Positions 7,752 through 17,581 of a DNA stretch of 64,000 nucleotides are shown here, piece after piece. The DNA is from Pedobacter changchengzhani (GTDB lineage: Bacteria; Bacteroidota; Bacteroidia; Sphingobacteriales; Sphingobacteriaceae). Made by a program: the position numbers and the translations under genes. The DNA is taken from contig NZ_SJCY01000013.1 of assembly GCF_004354365.1 (NCBI RefSeq), positions 1 through 64,000 on the forward strand. Reading direction: 5' to 3'. The notes below the pieces were generated by a model that saw only the letters and a list, made by a program, of their open reading frames with translations, was not told the DNA's origin and searched no databases. Numbering within the stretch: position 1 is the stretch's first letter; every line of letters starts with the position of its first letter.

Positions 7752-8495
7752 ATGAAACTACTAGAAGGAAAAACAGCACTTATTACGGGTGCATCAAAAG
7801 GAATAGGTCGTAAAATAGCAGAAAAATTTGCTGAACATGGCGCTAATGTTGCATTTACCTATTTATCATCGATAGAAAAGGGTGAAGCGTTAGAGCAAGA
7901 ATTGCAAAGTTTCGGTACTAAGGTAAAGGGTTACCGTTCTGATGCCTCTAAATTTGACCAAGCTGAGCAATTAATAGCGGATGTAGTGGCAGATTTCGGT
8001 TCTTTAGATATCGTTGTTAATAATGCTGGTATAACTAAAGATGGTTTGCTAATGCGCATGAGCGAAGAAAATTGGGATGATGTAATTAATGTGAACTTGA
8101 AATCAGTCTTCAATATTACAAAAGCTGCCTCAAAAACGATGATGAAAGCTCGCAAAGGTGTTTTTATTAATATGAGTTCGGTTGTTGGCGTAACGGGTAA
8201 TGCCGGACAAGCAAACTATGCAGCTTCTAAAGCAGGAATTATTGGTTTTACAAAATCTGTAGCTAAAGAATTAGGTTCGAGAAATATTCGTGCAAATGTT
8301 GTAGCTCCAGGTTTTATTCGTACTGAAATGACTGATGTTTTAGATCCGGCAGTTGTTGCAGGGTGGGAAAAAGATATTCCACTTAAACGTGCTGGCGAAA
8401 CAGAAGATATTGCTAATGTTTGTGTGTTTTTAGCATCAGATATGAGCGCTTATGTAACCGGACAAACGCTTTCAGTTTGTGGCGGAATGCTTTAA
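7752..8495 (+). CDS. fabG: 3-oxoacyl-[acyl-carrier-protein] reductase
   Basis: This short-chain dehydrogenase of 247 residues is the NADPH-dependent reductase of the fatty-acid elongation cycle. The nucleotide-binding motif TGASKGIGR is at 12-20 and NNAG at 90-93. The catalytic Ser is at 142/143, with Y156 and K160 in NYAASK. The ending GQTLSVCGGM is typical of FabG. It is not linked to other fatty-acid genes here, so a role as another SDR reductase cannot be excluded, but the whole sequence looks like FabG. Confidence 0.88.
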   Translation: MKLLEGKTALITGASKGIGRKIAEKFAEHGANVAFTYLSSIEKGEALEQELQSFGTKVKGYRSDASKFDQAEQLIADVVADFGSLDIVVNNAGITKDGLLMRMSEENWDDVINVNLKSVFNITKAASKTMMKARKGVFINMSSVVGVTGNAGQANYAASKAGIIGFTKSVAKELGSRNIRANVVAPGFIRTEMTDVLDPAVVAGWEKDIPLKRAGETEDIANVCVFLASDMSAYVTGQTLSVCGGML

Positions 8496-8625
8496 AAAAA
8501 AAGGTTTAGGGTTTAGTGGTTTAGGGTGGAGGGTTTCTTTTCCATAGTATAATAAATTCAATAAAAGACGTGAGGCTGATTTAACCTTTTAACCCTAAAC
8601 CTTACACCTTTTACCTTAAAATATA
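8496..8625. repeat. GGTTTAGGGTT imperfect inverted repeat at a gene boundary
   Basis: Low-complexity AAGGTTTAGGGTTTAGTGG after fabG is mirrored by AACCTTTTAACCCTAAACC near 8580-8605. Similar GGTTAAAGG/TTAACCTT text occurs at 28519-28550 and 31605-31680. In this convergent position it could form a large imperfect hairpin and end both transcripts. Confidence 0.45.
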
Positions 8626-9345
8626 ATTGCCTTTAACCTGGGTAATGTTTGGTAAAGTCTTATTTTTTTCAAAAGAGAGATAAGCGGGTTGTAAGGTCTT
8701 CCAAAAGCTCAATTGATTTGGAAATTGGATTGAATATTTTTTACAATTTTCATTAGTCATTTTAAAAGGATAGATGTTAACTGGAATTTTATTTTGACCC
8801 GAATTACGAGCCTCAACAGCAAGAATATAAACTTCGTTAATTTTATCATCAGTTAGCGGAATGCATCCTATGGTTACACAGTTTCCATGGATATAAATAT
8901 CGCCACCAGGTTTTCTACCACTGCCTGTTCTAATTAAATCAACCGCATTAGGGTAATTAATACCCAGTGATAAATGGAAATTACTCATCGGGTTAAAAAC
9001 GCTTATATAATAAAATCCCTCGGGTGTTTGTCCATCTCCATCTAATATTTTTGGACCTAAAGTGCCAGAATGTGCACAAAAATTATAGGTTTTAAATAAA
9101 GAAAATGTTTTTTGTAAATCACTTTTTAACCAAACTTCTAACTTGCCTTCTTGTTTGTAAGCATTTATAATTATAGAGAAATTTCTATCATATTTTTTAT
9201 CTTTCAATTCTTGCTGGAGCAAAGCCCATTTCTCTTTGTAAGCTTTATTTACCCGATCAAACTTAATTTGAGTTGCTTTAAAATTAGTTTGTGCATTTAC
9301 CATTATGCTTATAGAAAGTAAAAGAGTAAGAAACGTTGATTTCAT
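8611..9345 (-). CDS. L,D-transpeptidase (YkuD) family protein
   Basis: This secreted protein of 244 residues starts with a signal peptide (MKSTFLTLLLSISIMVNAQ). The YkuD catalytic motif is IYIHGNCVTIGCIPL, with His153 and Cys161. Enzymes of this family make L,D cross-links in peptidoglycan or attach and remove lipoproteins in the periplasm. The segment DGDGQTPEGFYYISVFNP is typical of the murein L,D-transpeptidase branch related to YafK. An ATG 14 codons upstream is in frame but would spoil the signal peptide, so the start at 9345 is chosen. Confidence 0.85.
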   Translation of the reverse strand: MKSTFLTLLLSISIMVNAQTNFKATQIKFDRVNKAYKEKWALLQQELKDKKYDRNFSIIINAYKQEGKLEVWLKSDLQKTFSLFKTYNFCAHSGTLGPKILDGDGQTPEGFYYISVFNPMSNFHLSLGINYPNAVDLIRTGSGRKPGGDIYIHGNCVTIGCIPLTDDKINEVYILAVEARNSGQNKIPVNIYPFKMTNENCKKYSIQFPNQLSFWKTLQPAYLSFEKNKTLPNITQVKGNYILR

Positions 9346-9432
9346 TGCTTTAGATTTTGCTAAATTTATGAATTTAACCACAAACAATGTTCTTAATTAT
9401 CTTTTAGAAAAGCAAAATCAAAATTTTTTAGA

Positions 9433-9475
9433 AAAAATTAGGTTTAATTCTTCTCTTAAATTAAACCTAATTTTT
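9433..9475 (-). terminator. Terminator of the ferritin gene
   Basis: A perfect 15-bp inverted repeat (arms at 9433-9447 and 9461-9475) with a 13-base loop lies just after the ferritin stop. The outer ends are A/T runs, so it can work in either direction. Confidence 0.8.
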
Positions 9476-9481
9476 AAAATA

Positions 9482-10024
9482 CTAAATTTCCTCTTCTTGA
9501 GGTAGAGTGCCTTCTTGAGAATGTCCAGCCATGTCTCTATCCATCTCATAAAGACTTCTATTGCCTTCTGTTACTGTCGAAGCTAGATTATATTTATCAA
9601 TAACTTCATTAATTAGCGCTTCCTCTTCAATCTGTTCTTTTACAAACCATTGTCCGAAGTTAAAAGTAGCCCAATCTTTTTCTGCTAAAGCAAAGTTAAC
9701 AATTTCATCAATTTTCGTTGAATTTTCGATCTCTTGTTGCAGAATTTTATTCAAGCAATCGCCGATATTTGCTGGGTTAGCCGGTGGTGCTTTTATGGCT
9801 TCAATTTTAGCTTCTCCACCACGATCATTAATGTATTTCAAAATTTTGAACATGTGTTCGCGTTCCTCGTTCATGTGGCCGTAAAGAAATTTCGCAATAC
9901 CAGCAAAACTATTTACCTCTGCCCAGGAGGCATACGATAAATATACTTGGGCTTGGTACGCCTCTGTAGTCATTTGGGTGTTTAACAACCTTTCCATTTC
10001 GTCCGAAATTCTTTTCATTTTCAT
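9482..10024 (-). CDS. ftnA: Non-heme ferritin
   Basis: This bacterial ferritin-like protein of 180 residues oxidises and stores iron in a 24-subunit cage. Ferroxidase ligands are visible: E21 in TTEAYQAQVY, E54 and H57 in EEREHMFK, and the E/Q residues of QQEIE and WFVKEQIEEEA. The protein is slightly longer than E. coli FtnA because of a polar tail after EMDRDMAG. Translation may start at the first or third codon (MKMK). The ATG 10024 is followed upstream by an A/T-rich leader of about 200 bases shared with the divergent vWA gene. Confidence 0.93.
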   Translation of the reverse strand: MKMKRISDEMERLLNTQMTTEAYQAQVYLSYASWAEVNSFAGIAKFLYGHMNEEREHMFKILKYINDRGGEAKIEAIKAPPANPANIGDCLNKILQQEIENSTKIDEIVNFALAEKDWATFNFGQWFVKEQIEEEALINEVIDKYNLASTVTEGNRSLYEMDRDMAGHSQEGTLPQEEEI

Positions 10025-10243
10025 AATTTATTTGTTCTTTAAATTCGATAATTTTATTTTCACTATTTGATGGTAATCGTTCTTTAGCGTATTTAAGTAA
10101 TCAATAAATAACGCCTGTTCTATTACAACTAAATACAATTATATAACAACTCAAATCGCTTAGTTGTTTCTTAAACACAATTTTATTCATCAAAAACTCA
10201 TTGTTACTTTAAAATCATTTCAAAATTGTCATCTTTATAAATT

Positions 10244-12328
10244 ATGAGCAGTTTTCTTTCTGGTAACCTTATTTTCTCATTTGTTGGCTGTGTTGCACTC
10301 GGTGTGCTAAATGCTTGGTTGCTGTATAGAAAAAATGTCAATTTAAATCAGAAACTTCGATACTCACTTGTTTTATTAAGAGTTGTTGCGGTAACTGCAA
10401 TTTCTTGGCTTTTGTTTGCGCCATTAATTAAAACAATCAATTATACCCTGGATAAACCGATTATCATAATTGGTCAAGATAACTCGCTCTCCATTGCGAA
10501 TGTAAAGCCAGCAGGATTTGATCAAAAATTTTACGAGCGAAATATTAAGGCGCTAACGGATAAGTTATCAGGTAAGTTTGAAGTTAAAACGTATAGTTTT
10601 TCGGATAAAATTACCGATGGGTTGGATTTTAAAAATCAAGGTAAACTAACGGATGCATCTGCATTTTTTCAAAAAATTAAAGATGAGTACGTCAATAGAA
10701 ATATTGGTGCAATTGTATTGGCCACAGATGGTATTTTTAATCGCGGAGGAAATCCACTATACAACATCAACCAAATTAATGCTCCAATTTATACTGTTGC
10801 TTTGGGCGATAGTATTCCGAAAAGAGATGTTTTAATCTCAAATGCAAATTATAACAATATTGTTTATTTGGAGGATAATTTTACTGTAGAAGTGCAGGTT
10901 CAAGCCTATCAAAGTAATTCTGAAAATACGAATTTGATCACTTATCAAAATGGTGTAAAAGTGGATCAGCAAAATGTATCTATAAACAGCAATACATTCA
11001 CGAAAACAATTCCGGTTAAGTTGCGTGCAAGTAAAGTTGGAATGCAAAAATATACTGTATCCTTAAGTGCTTTGCCAAACGAAATTACCACTAAAAATAA
11101 TACCCAAACTTTTTATGTTGAGGTTATTGATGGGCGACAAAAAGTATTATTGGCTGCCAGTTCTGCTCATCCCGATTTAGGTGTTTTAACCGAAGCGATT
11201 TCCTTAAATAAACATTATGAAGCAAAATTGGCATTAGCCGATGATTTGAATACCATCGATCCGGCTAAATTCGATTTGATTATACTCTATCAATTGCCAG
11301 ATGCGCAAAATATTTCAAGTAAATTTTTAGAGAAATTAAAGATGTTAAAAAAGCCAATTTGGTATATTCTGGGGGCGCAAAGCGCGATAAATGATTTCAA
11401 TAAAATCCAAAAAGAGGTTAATATAAGCAGTGCAAATGGTTCTTTACAGGAAGTTTATCCTGATTTTGCAAATGGTTTTACGGCCTTTAGCTTTACCGAA
11501 GCAGACAAAAAAGTATTTTCTACATTTGATCCGTTACTTGCTCCCTTCGGAAAATTGACTGTAAGTACAACGGCTTCTCCTATTTTTAACCAACGCATCG
11601 GAAAATTAAGTACGCAACAACCATTATTGTTTTTTACCAATGAAAATGGTTTAAAAGCAGGTTATTTAATGGGAGAAGGTTTATGGCGTTGGAAGTTATC
11701 CGAAGCAAAAAATAATGTTGCGGAATCAAGTTTAAATGATTTGATTTCTAAAACTGTTCAATATTTATCGGTAAAGGATGATAAGCGAAAATTTAAGGTT
11801 ACGGCTTCGAAATCTGCTTTTGATGAAAGCGAGACTATTCAGTTTAATGGAACACTTTACAATGATAGTTATGAACCTGTAAATGATCCAGAAGTACAGC
11901 TCTCCATAAAAAATGAGACTGGAAAAATTTATAACTTTACATTTGCCAAGACTGAAAATGCCTACCAATTAGATGCTGGAACATTGCCTGCCGGAAATTA
12001 TTCGTTCGAAGCTAATACTGTGTTTGGAAATAAGAAATTTACTTCATCGGGTAGGTTTTATGTTAGCGCATTAATTGCCGAATACCAACAAACCACCGCA
12101 AATCATCAATTGCTTAATGCGCTTTCAAAGCAAACAAATGGTAAACTATTTATGCCAATAGATTTGTTGAAAATCGCAGATGAAATTCTCAAAAATGATA
12201 ATATAAAAACCATCAGTTACGAAGACCGGAAGTATGATGAGCTGATTAATATGAAATGGTTATTTGGTTTGATATTAGGTTTAGTAACTGTAGAGTGGTT
12301 TTTACGGAAAAGAAATGGGGAAATCTAG
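10244..12328 (+). CDS. Membrane protein with von Willebrand factor A-like domain
   Basis: This protein has 694 residues. Two transmembrane segments lie at about 6-28 and 40-61, and one more at about 668-688 just before the charged tail RKRNGEI, so the bulk is periplasmic. A vWA-like region follows the second segment, with a MIDAS-type DNSLS (D79, S81, S83) and VLATDGIFNRGG near 160. The middle of the protein looks like beta-rich domains followed by a glutamine-amidotransferase-like fold, though this is less certain. Proteins of this type are common in Bacteroidota and sit near BatA-like genes, but their role is unknown. The next gene starts six bases downstream, suggesting an operon. Confidence 0.7.
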   Translation: MSSFLSGNLIFSFVGCVALGVLNAWLLYRKNVNLNQKLRYSLVLLRVVAVTAISWLLFAPLIKTINYTLDKPIIIIGQDNSLSIANVKPAGFDQKFYERNIKALTDKLSGKFEVKTYSFSDKITDGLDFKNQGKLTDASAFFQKIKDEYVNRNIGAIVLATDGIFNRGGNPLYNINQINAPIYTVALGDSIPKRDVLISNANYNNIVYLEDNFTVEVQVQAYQSNSENTNLITYQNGVKVDQQNVSINSNTFTKTIPVKLRASKVGMQKYTVSLSALPNEITTKNNTQTFYVEVIDGRQKVLLAASSAHPDLGVLTEAISLNKHYEAKLALADDLNTIDPAKFDLIILYQLPDAQNISSKFLEKLKMLKKPIWYILGAQSAINDFNKIQKEVNISSANGSLQEVYPDFANGFTAFSFTEADKKVFSTFDPLLAPFGKLTVSTTASPIFNQRIGKLSTQQPLLFFTNENGLKAGYLMGEGLWRWKLSEAKNNVAESSLNDLISKTVQYLSVKDDKRKFKVTASKSAFDESETIQFNGTLYNDSYEPVNDPEVQLSIKNETGKIYNFTFAKTENAYQLDAGTLPAGNYSFEANTVFGNKKFTSSGRFYVSALIAEYQQTTANHQLLNALSKQTNGKLFMPIDLLKIADEILKNDNIKTISYEDRKYDELINMKWLFGLILGLVTVEWFLRKRNGEI

Positions 12329-12334
12329 TAAGCT

Positions 12335-12949
12335 ATGGTCAATTTTAATACTTCAGAGGTAATAGAGATTTTAGGGACGATTGCCTTTTCCATTTCGGGA
12401 ACTTTTACCGCTATGCAGCGTAGATTAGATCCGTTTGGTGTCTTAATAATTGCTTTTGTAACATCTATTGGTGGTGGTACGGTACGCGACTTATTAATTG
12501 GCGATACACCCGTTGCTTGGATGCGCGATACGCAAATTTGTGCCATTATTTTAGTAACTGCGTTAATTGCGATGTTTTTTAAAACTCAGGTTAAAAAGCT
12601 AAGAATCACATTATTTCTTTTTGATAGCTTGGGCTTGGGGTTTTTTACCATGTTGGGCTTACTTAAAGGACTTGCATTTGGGTTGAACCCGAGCATGTGC
12701 ATTGTATTGGGCACCATTACTGGGTGTTTTGGGGGTGTTATTAGAGATACACTATTAAACAGAATTCCGTTAATTTTTAGAAAAGAAATATATGCAACAG
12801 CTTGTATTTTAGGTGGAATGCTTTATTTTTTACTCTTGGCGCTGAATGTAGAAAGTGTATTTGCAAAGGTATTTGCAATTACTTTTATTTTTGCATTAAG
12901 AATTGTAGTGGTGAAATATAAACTCTCGCTTCCGAAATTTAATTTTTAG
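12335..12949 (+). CDS. Trimeric intracellular cation channel (TRIC/UPF0126) family protein
   Basis: This is a membrane protein of 204 residues with about seven transmembrane segments and a clear internal duplication. The first half contains IGGGTVRDLLIGDTPVAW at about 48-65, and the second half contains FGGVIRDTLLNRIPLIF at about 131-147. The pair of G-G-x-x-R-D motifs is the hallmark of YadS/YicG and prokaryotic TRIC channels, which conduct monovalent cations. It follows the vWA gene by six bases, so they are probably cotranscribed, although a functional link is not obvious. Confidence 0.88.
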   Translation: MVNFNTSEVIEILGTIAFSISGTFTAMQRRLDPFGVLIIAFVTSIGGGTVRDLLIGDTPVAWMRDTQICAIILVTALIAMFFKTQVKKLRITLFLFDSLGLGFFTMLGLLKGLAFGLNPSMCIVLGTITGCFGGVIRDTLLNRIPLIFRKEIYATACILGGMLYFLLLALNVESVFAKVFAITFIFALRIVVVKYKLSLPKFNF

Positions 12950-13002
12950 TTTTCGTGGATTACTAAGTGAATAAAATAGGATTGTTGTTGTAAAATAATG
13001 AC

Positions 13003-13335
13003 TTAATTTAGCTCTGGAAATTTGCCAGCAATAATTTTATGCCCAACAAACTTTGATACCTGCCATGAAAAAACTAAAAAAAGTACACTTATAAAAGTTG
13101 TTGTATTAGCGCCAATAACGGTTAGACTAGTAATTGTAAATAGTAGGCCTAATAGGATCAGAATGAAAGAAAATACTTTTTGTCCGTAGATCCAAGTATT
13201 TAAGTTCTTTGTAGTCCATTTTGTTTTAATGCCAAAAAAATTATTGCTAAAATTTGGTGGAAAAATTACCATTAACAATCCCCAAAAAAGCGTCAACACG
13301 CCACCAATCGTCCAAGTGTTTATTATTGTAGTCAT
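13003..13335 (-). CDS. SdpI family-like small membrane protein
   Basis: This 110-residue protein has about four hydrophobic segments. The stretch FFGIKTKWTTKNLNTWIYGQ resembles the conserved loop of SdpI/YhfL proteins (G-x-R-T-x-x-T...W). Family members include an immunity protein against a killing factor in Bacillus, but most homologues are uncharacterised. It converges with the TRIC gene and lies 65 bases beyond the start of no other gene, so it probably has its own promoter. Confidence 0.6.
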   Translation of the reverse strand: MTTIINTWTIGGVLTLFWGLLMVIFPPNFSNNFFGIKTKWTTKNLNTWIYGQKVFSFILILLGLLFTITSLTVIGANTTTFISVLFLVFSWQVSKFVGHKIIAGKFPELN

Positions 13336-13400
13336 TTTTAAACTGTTTTAGATTTCTATATTTTAAAACGATAACATGAAATTAATCTTCCAAACGCTGT

Positions 13401-13700
13401 TTAATCCTTTTTTTCTTCGTGAATAATAACATAAAGATCTTCGTTATCCTTTTTCATGAAGTATTTTTCGCGGGCGAATTTTTCAGCGGTATTTAAATTT
13501 GAGTTAAGTTCGCCTAAATCCTTTTTAACTTGTGCGGTTTCACTTTCAAAATATTCTTTTTCTTCTTGTAATTTATTAGCCTGACTGCGGTATTCGTACT
13601 GCGACATCATATCGTTCTTATCGAAAAATAGCATCCACATCACAAAAGCAACTGTTGCTATAAAATATTTATTCCGGAAAAGATCTATTAACTTTTTCAT
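13401..13700 (-). CDS. Septum formation initiator, DivIC/FtsB-like
   Basis: This single-pass protein of 99 residues has a short cytoplasmic N-terminus, one transmembrane helix at about 12-27 and a periplasmic coiled coil at about 38-75 ending in REKYFMKKDNEDLYVI. That layout and the final motif define the FtsB/DivIC family, which links FtsL and FtsQ in the divisome. It lies downstream of eno on the same strand, as FtsB does in many bacteria, including E. coli. Here a repeat-rich gap of 260 bases with a terminator separates them. Confidence 0.85.
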   Translation of the reverse strand: MKKLIDLFRNKYFIATVAFVMWMLFFDKNDMMSQYEYRSQANKLQEEKEYFESETAQVKKDLGELNSNLNTAEKFAREKYFMKKDNEDLYVIIHEEKKD

Positions 13701-13717
13701 TTTTTATATCGAAAAAT

Positions 13718-13806
13718 CGTCATTGCGAGGCACGAAGCAATCTTATCACTATAGTTAAGTTTAATAAAATCAATGCATTAGGATTGCTTCGTGCATCACA
13801 ATGACG
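13718..13806. repeat. GTCATTGCGAGGCACGAAGC inverted repeat
   Basis: Arms of 26 bases at 13718-13743 and 13781-13806 are reverse complements with three mismatches, and are separated by 37 A/T-rich bases. The motif belongs to a group of GTCATT palindromes also seen at 29488-29600 and 63262-63470. Confidence 0.75.
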
Positions 13807-13820
13807 GTAAATTTAAACAA

Positions 13821-13853
13821 AAACATCCGAAGATTTTACATCTTCGGATGTTT
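13821..13853 (-). terminator. Terminator of eno
   Basis: The stem AAACATCCGAAGA/TCTTCGGATGTTT is perfect, with a loop of seven bases. On the minus strand it follows the enolase stop after about 105 bases and is followed by T-rich sequence. Confidence 0.85.
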
Positions 13854-13918
13854 TTGAAATTAAGTTTTTCAACTGACTTACCTTGCACGCCTAATCAGGT
13901 TTTTTTGGCCTTTTATGG

Positions 13919-13946
13919 AAGTCCCCTTTAGGGGATTTAGGGGTTG
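13919..13946. repeat. ACCCCTAAATCCC-family repeat
   Basis: AAGTCCCCTTTAGGGGATTT and a following AGGGGTTGG form a short palindromic repeat. Relatives lie at 4641-4668, 39892-39982 (inside a gene) and 40043-40068. Confidence 0.6.
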
Positions 13947-13959
13947 GCGTTGGGCTAGT

Positions 13960-15261
<1,302 letters not shown>

Positions 15262-15321
15262 TTATTTTTATTAAATTTTTAATACGCTTAGTGTAAAAAG
15301 TACAATTACTAAGCGCAGTCT

Positions 15322-15329
15322 CAAAGTTA
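15322..15329 (-). promoter_or_regulatory. -7 box TAACTTTG of eno
   Basis: On the minus strand the bases read TAACTTTG, a full match to TAnnTTTG, giving an enolase leader of about 60 bases. No clear -33 TTG is seen at the usual distance. Confidence 0.6.
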
Positions 15330-15412
15330 GCATATTTTTTAAATAAATAAAACGTTTAAAGTGTTAATTTTAGGTGAGTTACTTACATCGCAACAAAATG
15401 TTGTAAGCCATA

Positions 15413-16081
15413 TTAACCGTTTTTTCCTTTTACGTCAATGGAAATTATGTTAGCTCTTCTCTGTCTTAATATTGAATTTAAATCAAACAAAAATTTAATG
15501 AGTAAGAATGGAAAAATGATGGCAACTCTGTCATAAGCACCGAACGAAAGATGGAAATATTCGAATTTTCCGCTAGTTAAAAACCATATCACCGCTCCAA
15601 ACAAAATTGATAAGTGCAGAACCATCATTCCATTATTCATGCCCTCGAGTTGGAAATTATTATCTTGTTTCGCATTTTTAAAATCAATGAACAAGTTTAT
15701 GCATTCGCGAACAACGATAATTGATATAGAAATGTTAAAATAAAGATCTCTAAACTTAAAAATCATCACGTTTCGAATAAATTCTTCTCTTGTCGAATTT
15801 GTCAATCCATAAAAAAGACCGAAAACAAATATGATGAAAACAGAATAAATAAAGAGCATAAAAAACCTTGTTTTTAGCGCATTATTTACCGCTTGCATAC
15901 CTTGGCTCAAAGCTTTTAAACGAATTGATTTTATCGTGAGGAATATATTTTTAATTACCTCATCTAAAAAGTATAAATAGATGATAAAAAATAGATTGGC
16001 TTCTCCGCTGAGGACGATAAAAAGGGAATATCCCGTAAATATTAATATGGATATGAGGTTGGTTAAACGCGTAGCTTTCAT
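15413..16081 (-). CDS. Uncharacterised multi-pass membrane protein
   Basis: This 222-residue protein is hydrophobic throughout, with about six transmembrane segments (near 8-24, 28-46, 72-94, 112-130, 153-170 and 180-200). Between them lie a basic loop (TIKSIRLK) and a polar loop (DFKNAKQDNNFQLEG). I do not recognise it with confidence. The general shape is reminiscent of DUF6498-type proteins. It stands alone between eno and the PBP4 gene, with short A/T-rich gaps on both sides. Confidence 0.6.
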   Translation of the reverse strand: MKATRLTNLISILIFTGYSLFIVLSGEANLFFIIYLYFLDEVIKNIFLTIKSIRLKALSQGMQAVNNALKTRFFMLFIYSVFIIFVFGLFYGLTNSTREEFIRNVMIFKFRDLYFNISISIIVVRECINLFIDFKNAKQDNNFQLEGMNNGMMVLHLSILFGAVIWFLTSGKFEYFHLSFGAYDRVAIIFPFLLIKFLFDLNSILRQRRANIISIDVKGKNG

Positions 16082-16151
16082 TTTTGGAGCGCAATTATAA
16101 ACTTAAATTTAAACATTACCAATCGCTTTTTATCCTTAAAATTTAATCTAA

Positions 16152-17561
16152 TTATTTCAACGCATCTAACACCTTAAATAATTTTTTGTTAATACCGTTG
16201 CCGTTATAATTATTAACATTAATAACCACAATATATTTACTTCCATCGTTAGCGGTATTGTAGCCGGCAAATGCAGAAACATCGTTTATGGTACCGCTCT
16301 TAATCTTCATGCCGTTATATTCTGGAAATGCCTTGTAGTAATCAGCAAACCAGCTTTCTTTTTGTGCTCGAAATAGAATATTCGCCATTGCAAGCGTAGT
16401 TACTCTATTTCCTGGCGAAAGTCCGCTGCCATCGATGATGTTTAAAGCTGTTTTATCTATGCCTTTATTCGACCAAAAATCTATTACAGTTTCTGCACCT
16501 TTTGCGGTCGTGGCATCTTTTCCTGCCTTTAATGCAATGGTTTTTAATAAAGTTTCTCCGTATAAATTTATACTTTTCTTTAAAAACCAATACACCATTT
16601 CACTCAAATTGGGCGAAGTAACGGTACTCAGCTTTATCATCTCTTTTGGAATATTTTGATTATTTACAGCCATTAATCTGGTTGTTGTAGGTGGATTGCT
16701 TATCAAAATCCCTAAACTTTTTAAAGTATCTTGCAGTCGAAATGCGCAATCAAACGCTGGGTCTGGCGTAGATACAGCAATGCCATTTTTTGAAATTCCT
16801 ATTCCCCATGTACCGCGGAGGTAACCAATATTACTATATGGAGGCATAAACGCATAAGCACGGTCGCCACTCCCTTCTGCACCTGTTTTTAGCTCATTTA
16901 TCAATTGAATATAGCTAGTTTGTGGGATGGTTTTAATAAGTTTAACATCGTCCCCAATTCTATTGCCGGGTTTTAGCGTTACATCAAACTGATTTTCGCG
17001 CCAAGTTAATCCTGATGTTCCGGCACCATAATAATTGCCTATATCTTGCCAAACCCAGCCTTCGGGTGTGGTTTGTGTGCCGAAAATACGGTCATCGCCA
17101 ATAATCGAACCTTCAATTTTCTTAATTCCGGCAGCCTTTATTGCTGTTGCCCATTGTGAAAGTACAACATTTTCTTTGTTTTGATATCTGGATGAACCCA
17201 AAGTTGGATCGCCACTACCGGTAATGATAATATTTCCATTTAGCGTACCATCTGAAGTTATATTTCCTGTGTACGATAAGGTGGTTTGATACTGAAAATC
17301 TTTACCCAAAATACTAAAAGCGGTAGCTGCGGTAATTACCTTTAAAGTAGAAGCCGTAGCCAGTCCAATTTCCTCATTTTTAGCAAAAAGTATTTTTCCG
17401 GTATTTGCATCTAAAACGCAGAGCGATGAAACCGCGTGTTTTGTTTGCTCGTCGTTTAAAAAGGTATTATATGCTTTTTCGAGGTTTTGGATTTTAGTTT
17501 GAGAGAATGAGGCGGTATTTAGAAGTAAAAGTAAAAGAATTGGAAGTTTTTTGAAAATCAT
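16152..17561 (-). CDS. dacB: D-alanyl-D-alanine carboxypeptidase/endopeptidase (PBP4 type)
   Basis: This periplasmic class C penicillin-binding protein of 469 residues trims or cleaves peptidoglycan cross-links. It has a signal peptide (about 1-20, ending SFSQ). The serine motif is S70-T-L-K73, the second motif is SIN in KKSINLYGE, and the third is KSGT in MKIKSGTINDVSAFAGY. The long insertion between the first two motifs (domain II, III) with WRENQFDV and GDRAYAF is typical of DacB. It is separated from the next operon by about 20 bases, so it may be read from that operon's transcript. Confidence 0.93.
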   Translation of the reverse strand: MIFKKLPILLLLLLNTASFSQTKIQNLEKAYNTFLNDEQTKHAVSSLCVLDANTGKILFAKNEEIGLATASTLKVITAATAFSILGKDFQYQTTLSYTGNITSDGTLNGNIIITGSGDPTLGSSRYQNKENVVLSQWATAIKAAGIKKIEGSIIGDDRIFGTQTTPEGWVWQDIGNYYGAGTSGLTWRENQFDVTLKPGNRIGDDVKLIKTIPQTSYIQLINELKTGAEGSGDRAYAFMPPYSNIGYLRGTWGIGISKNGIAVSTPDPAFDCAFRLQDTLKSLGILISNPPTTTRLMAVNNQNIPKEMIKLSTVTSPNLSEMVYWFLKKSINLYGETLLKTIALKAGKDATTAKGAETVIDFWSNKGIDKTALNIIDGSGLSPGNRVTTLAMANILFRAQKESWFADYYKAFPEYNGMKIKSGTINDVSAFAGYNTANDGSKYIVVINVNNYNGNGINKKLFKVLDALK

Positions 17562-17581
17562 GGTCTGCTAATTTTAATATT

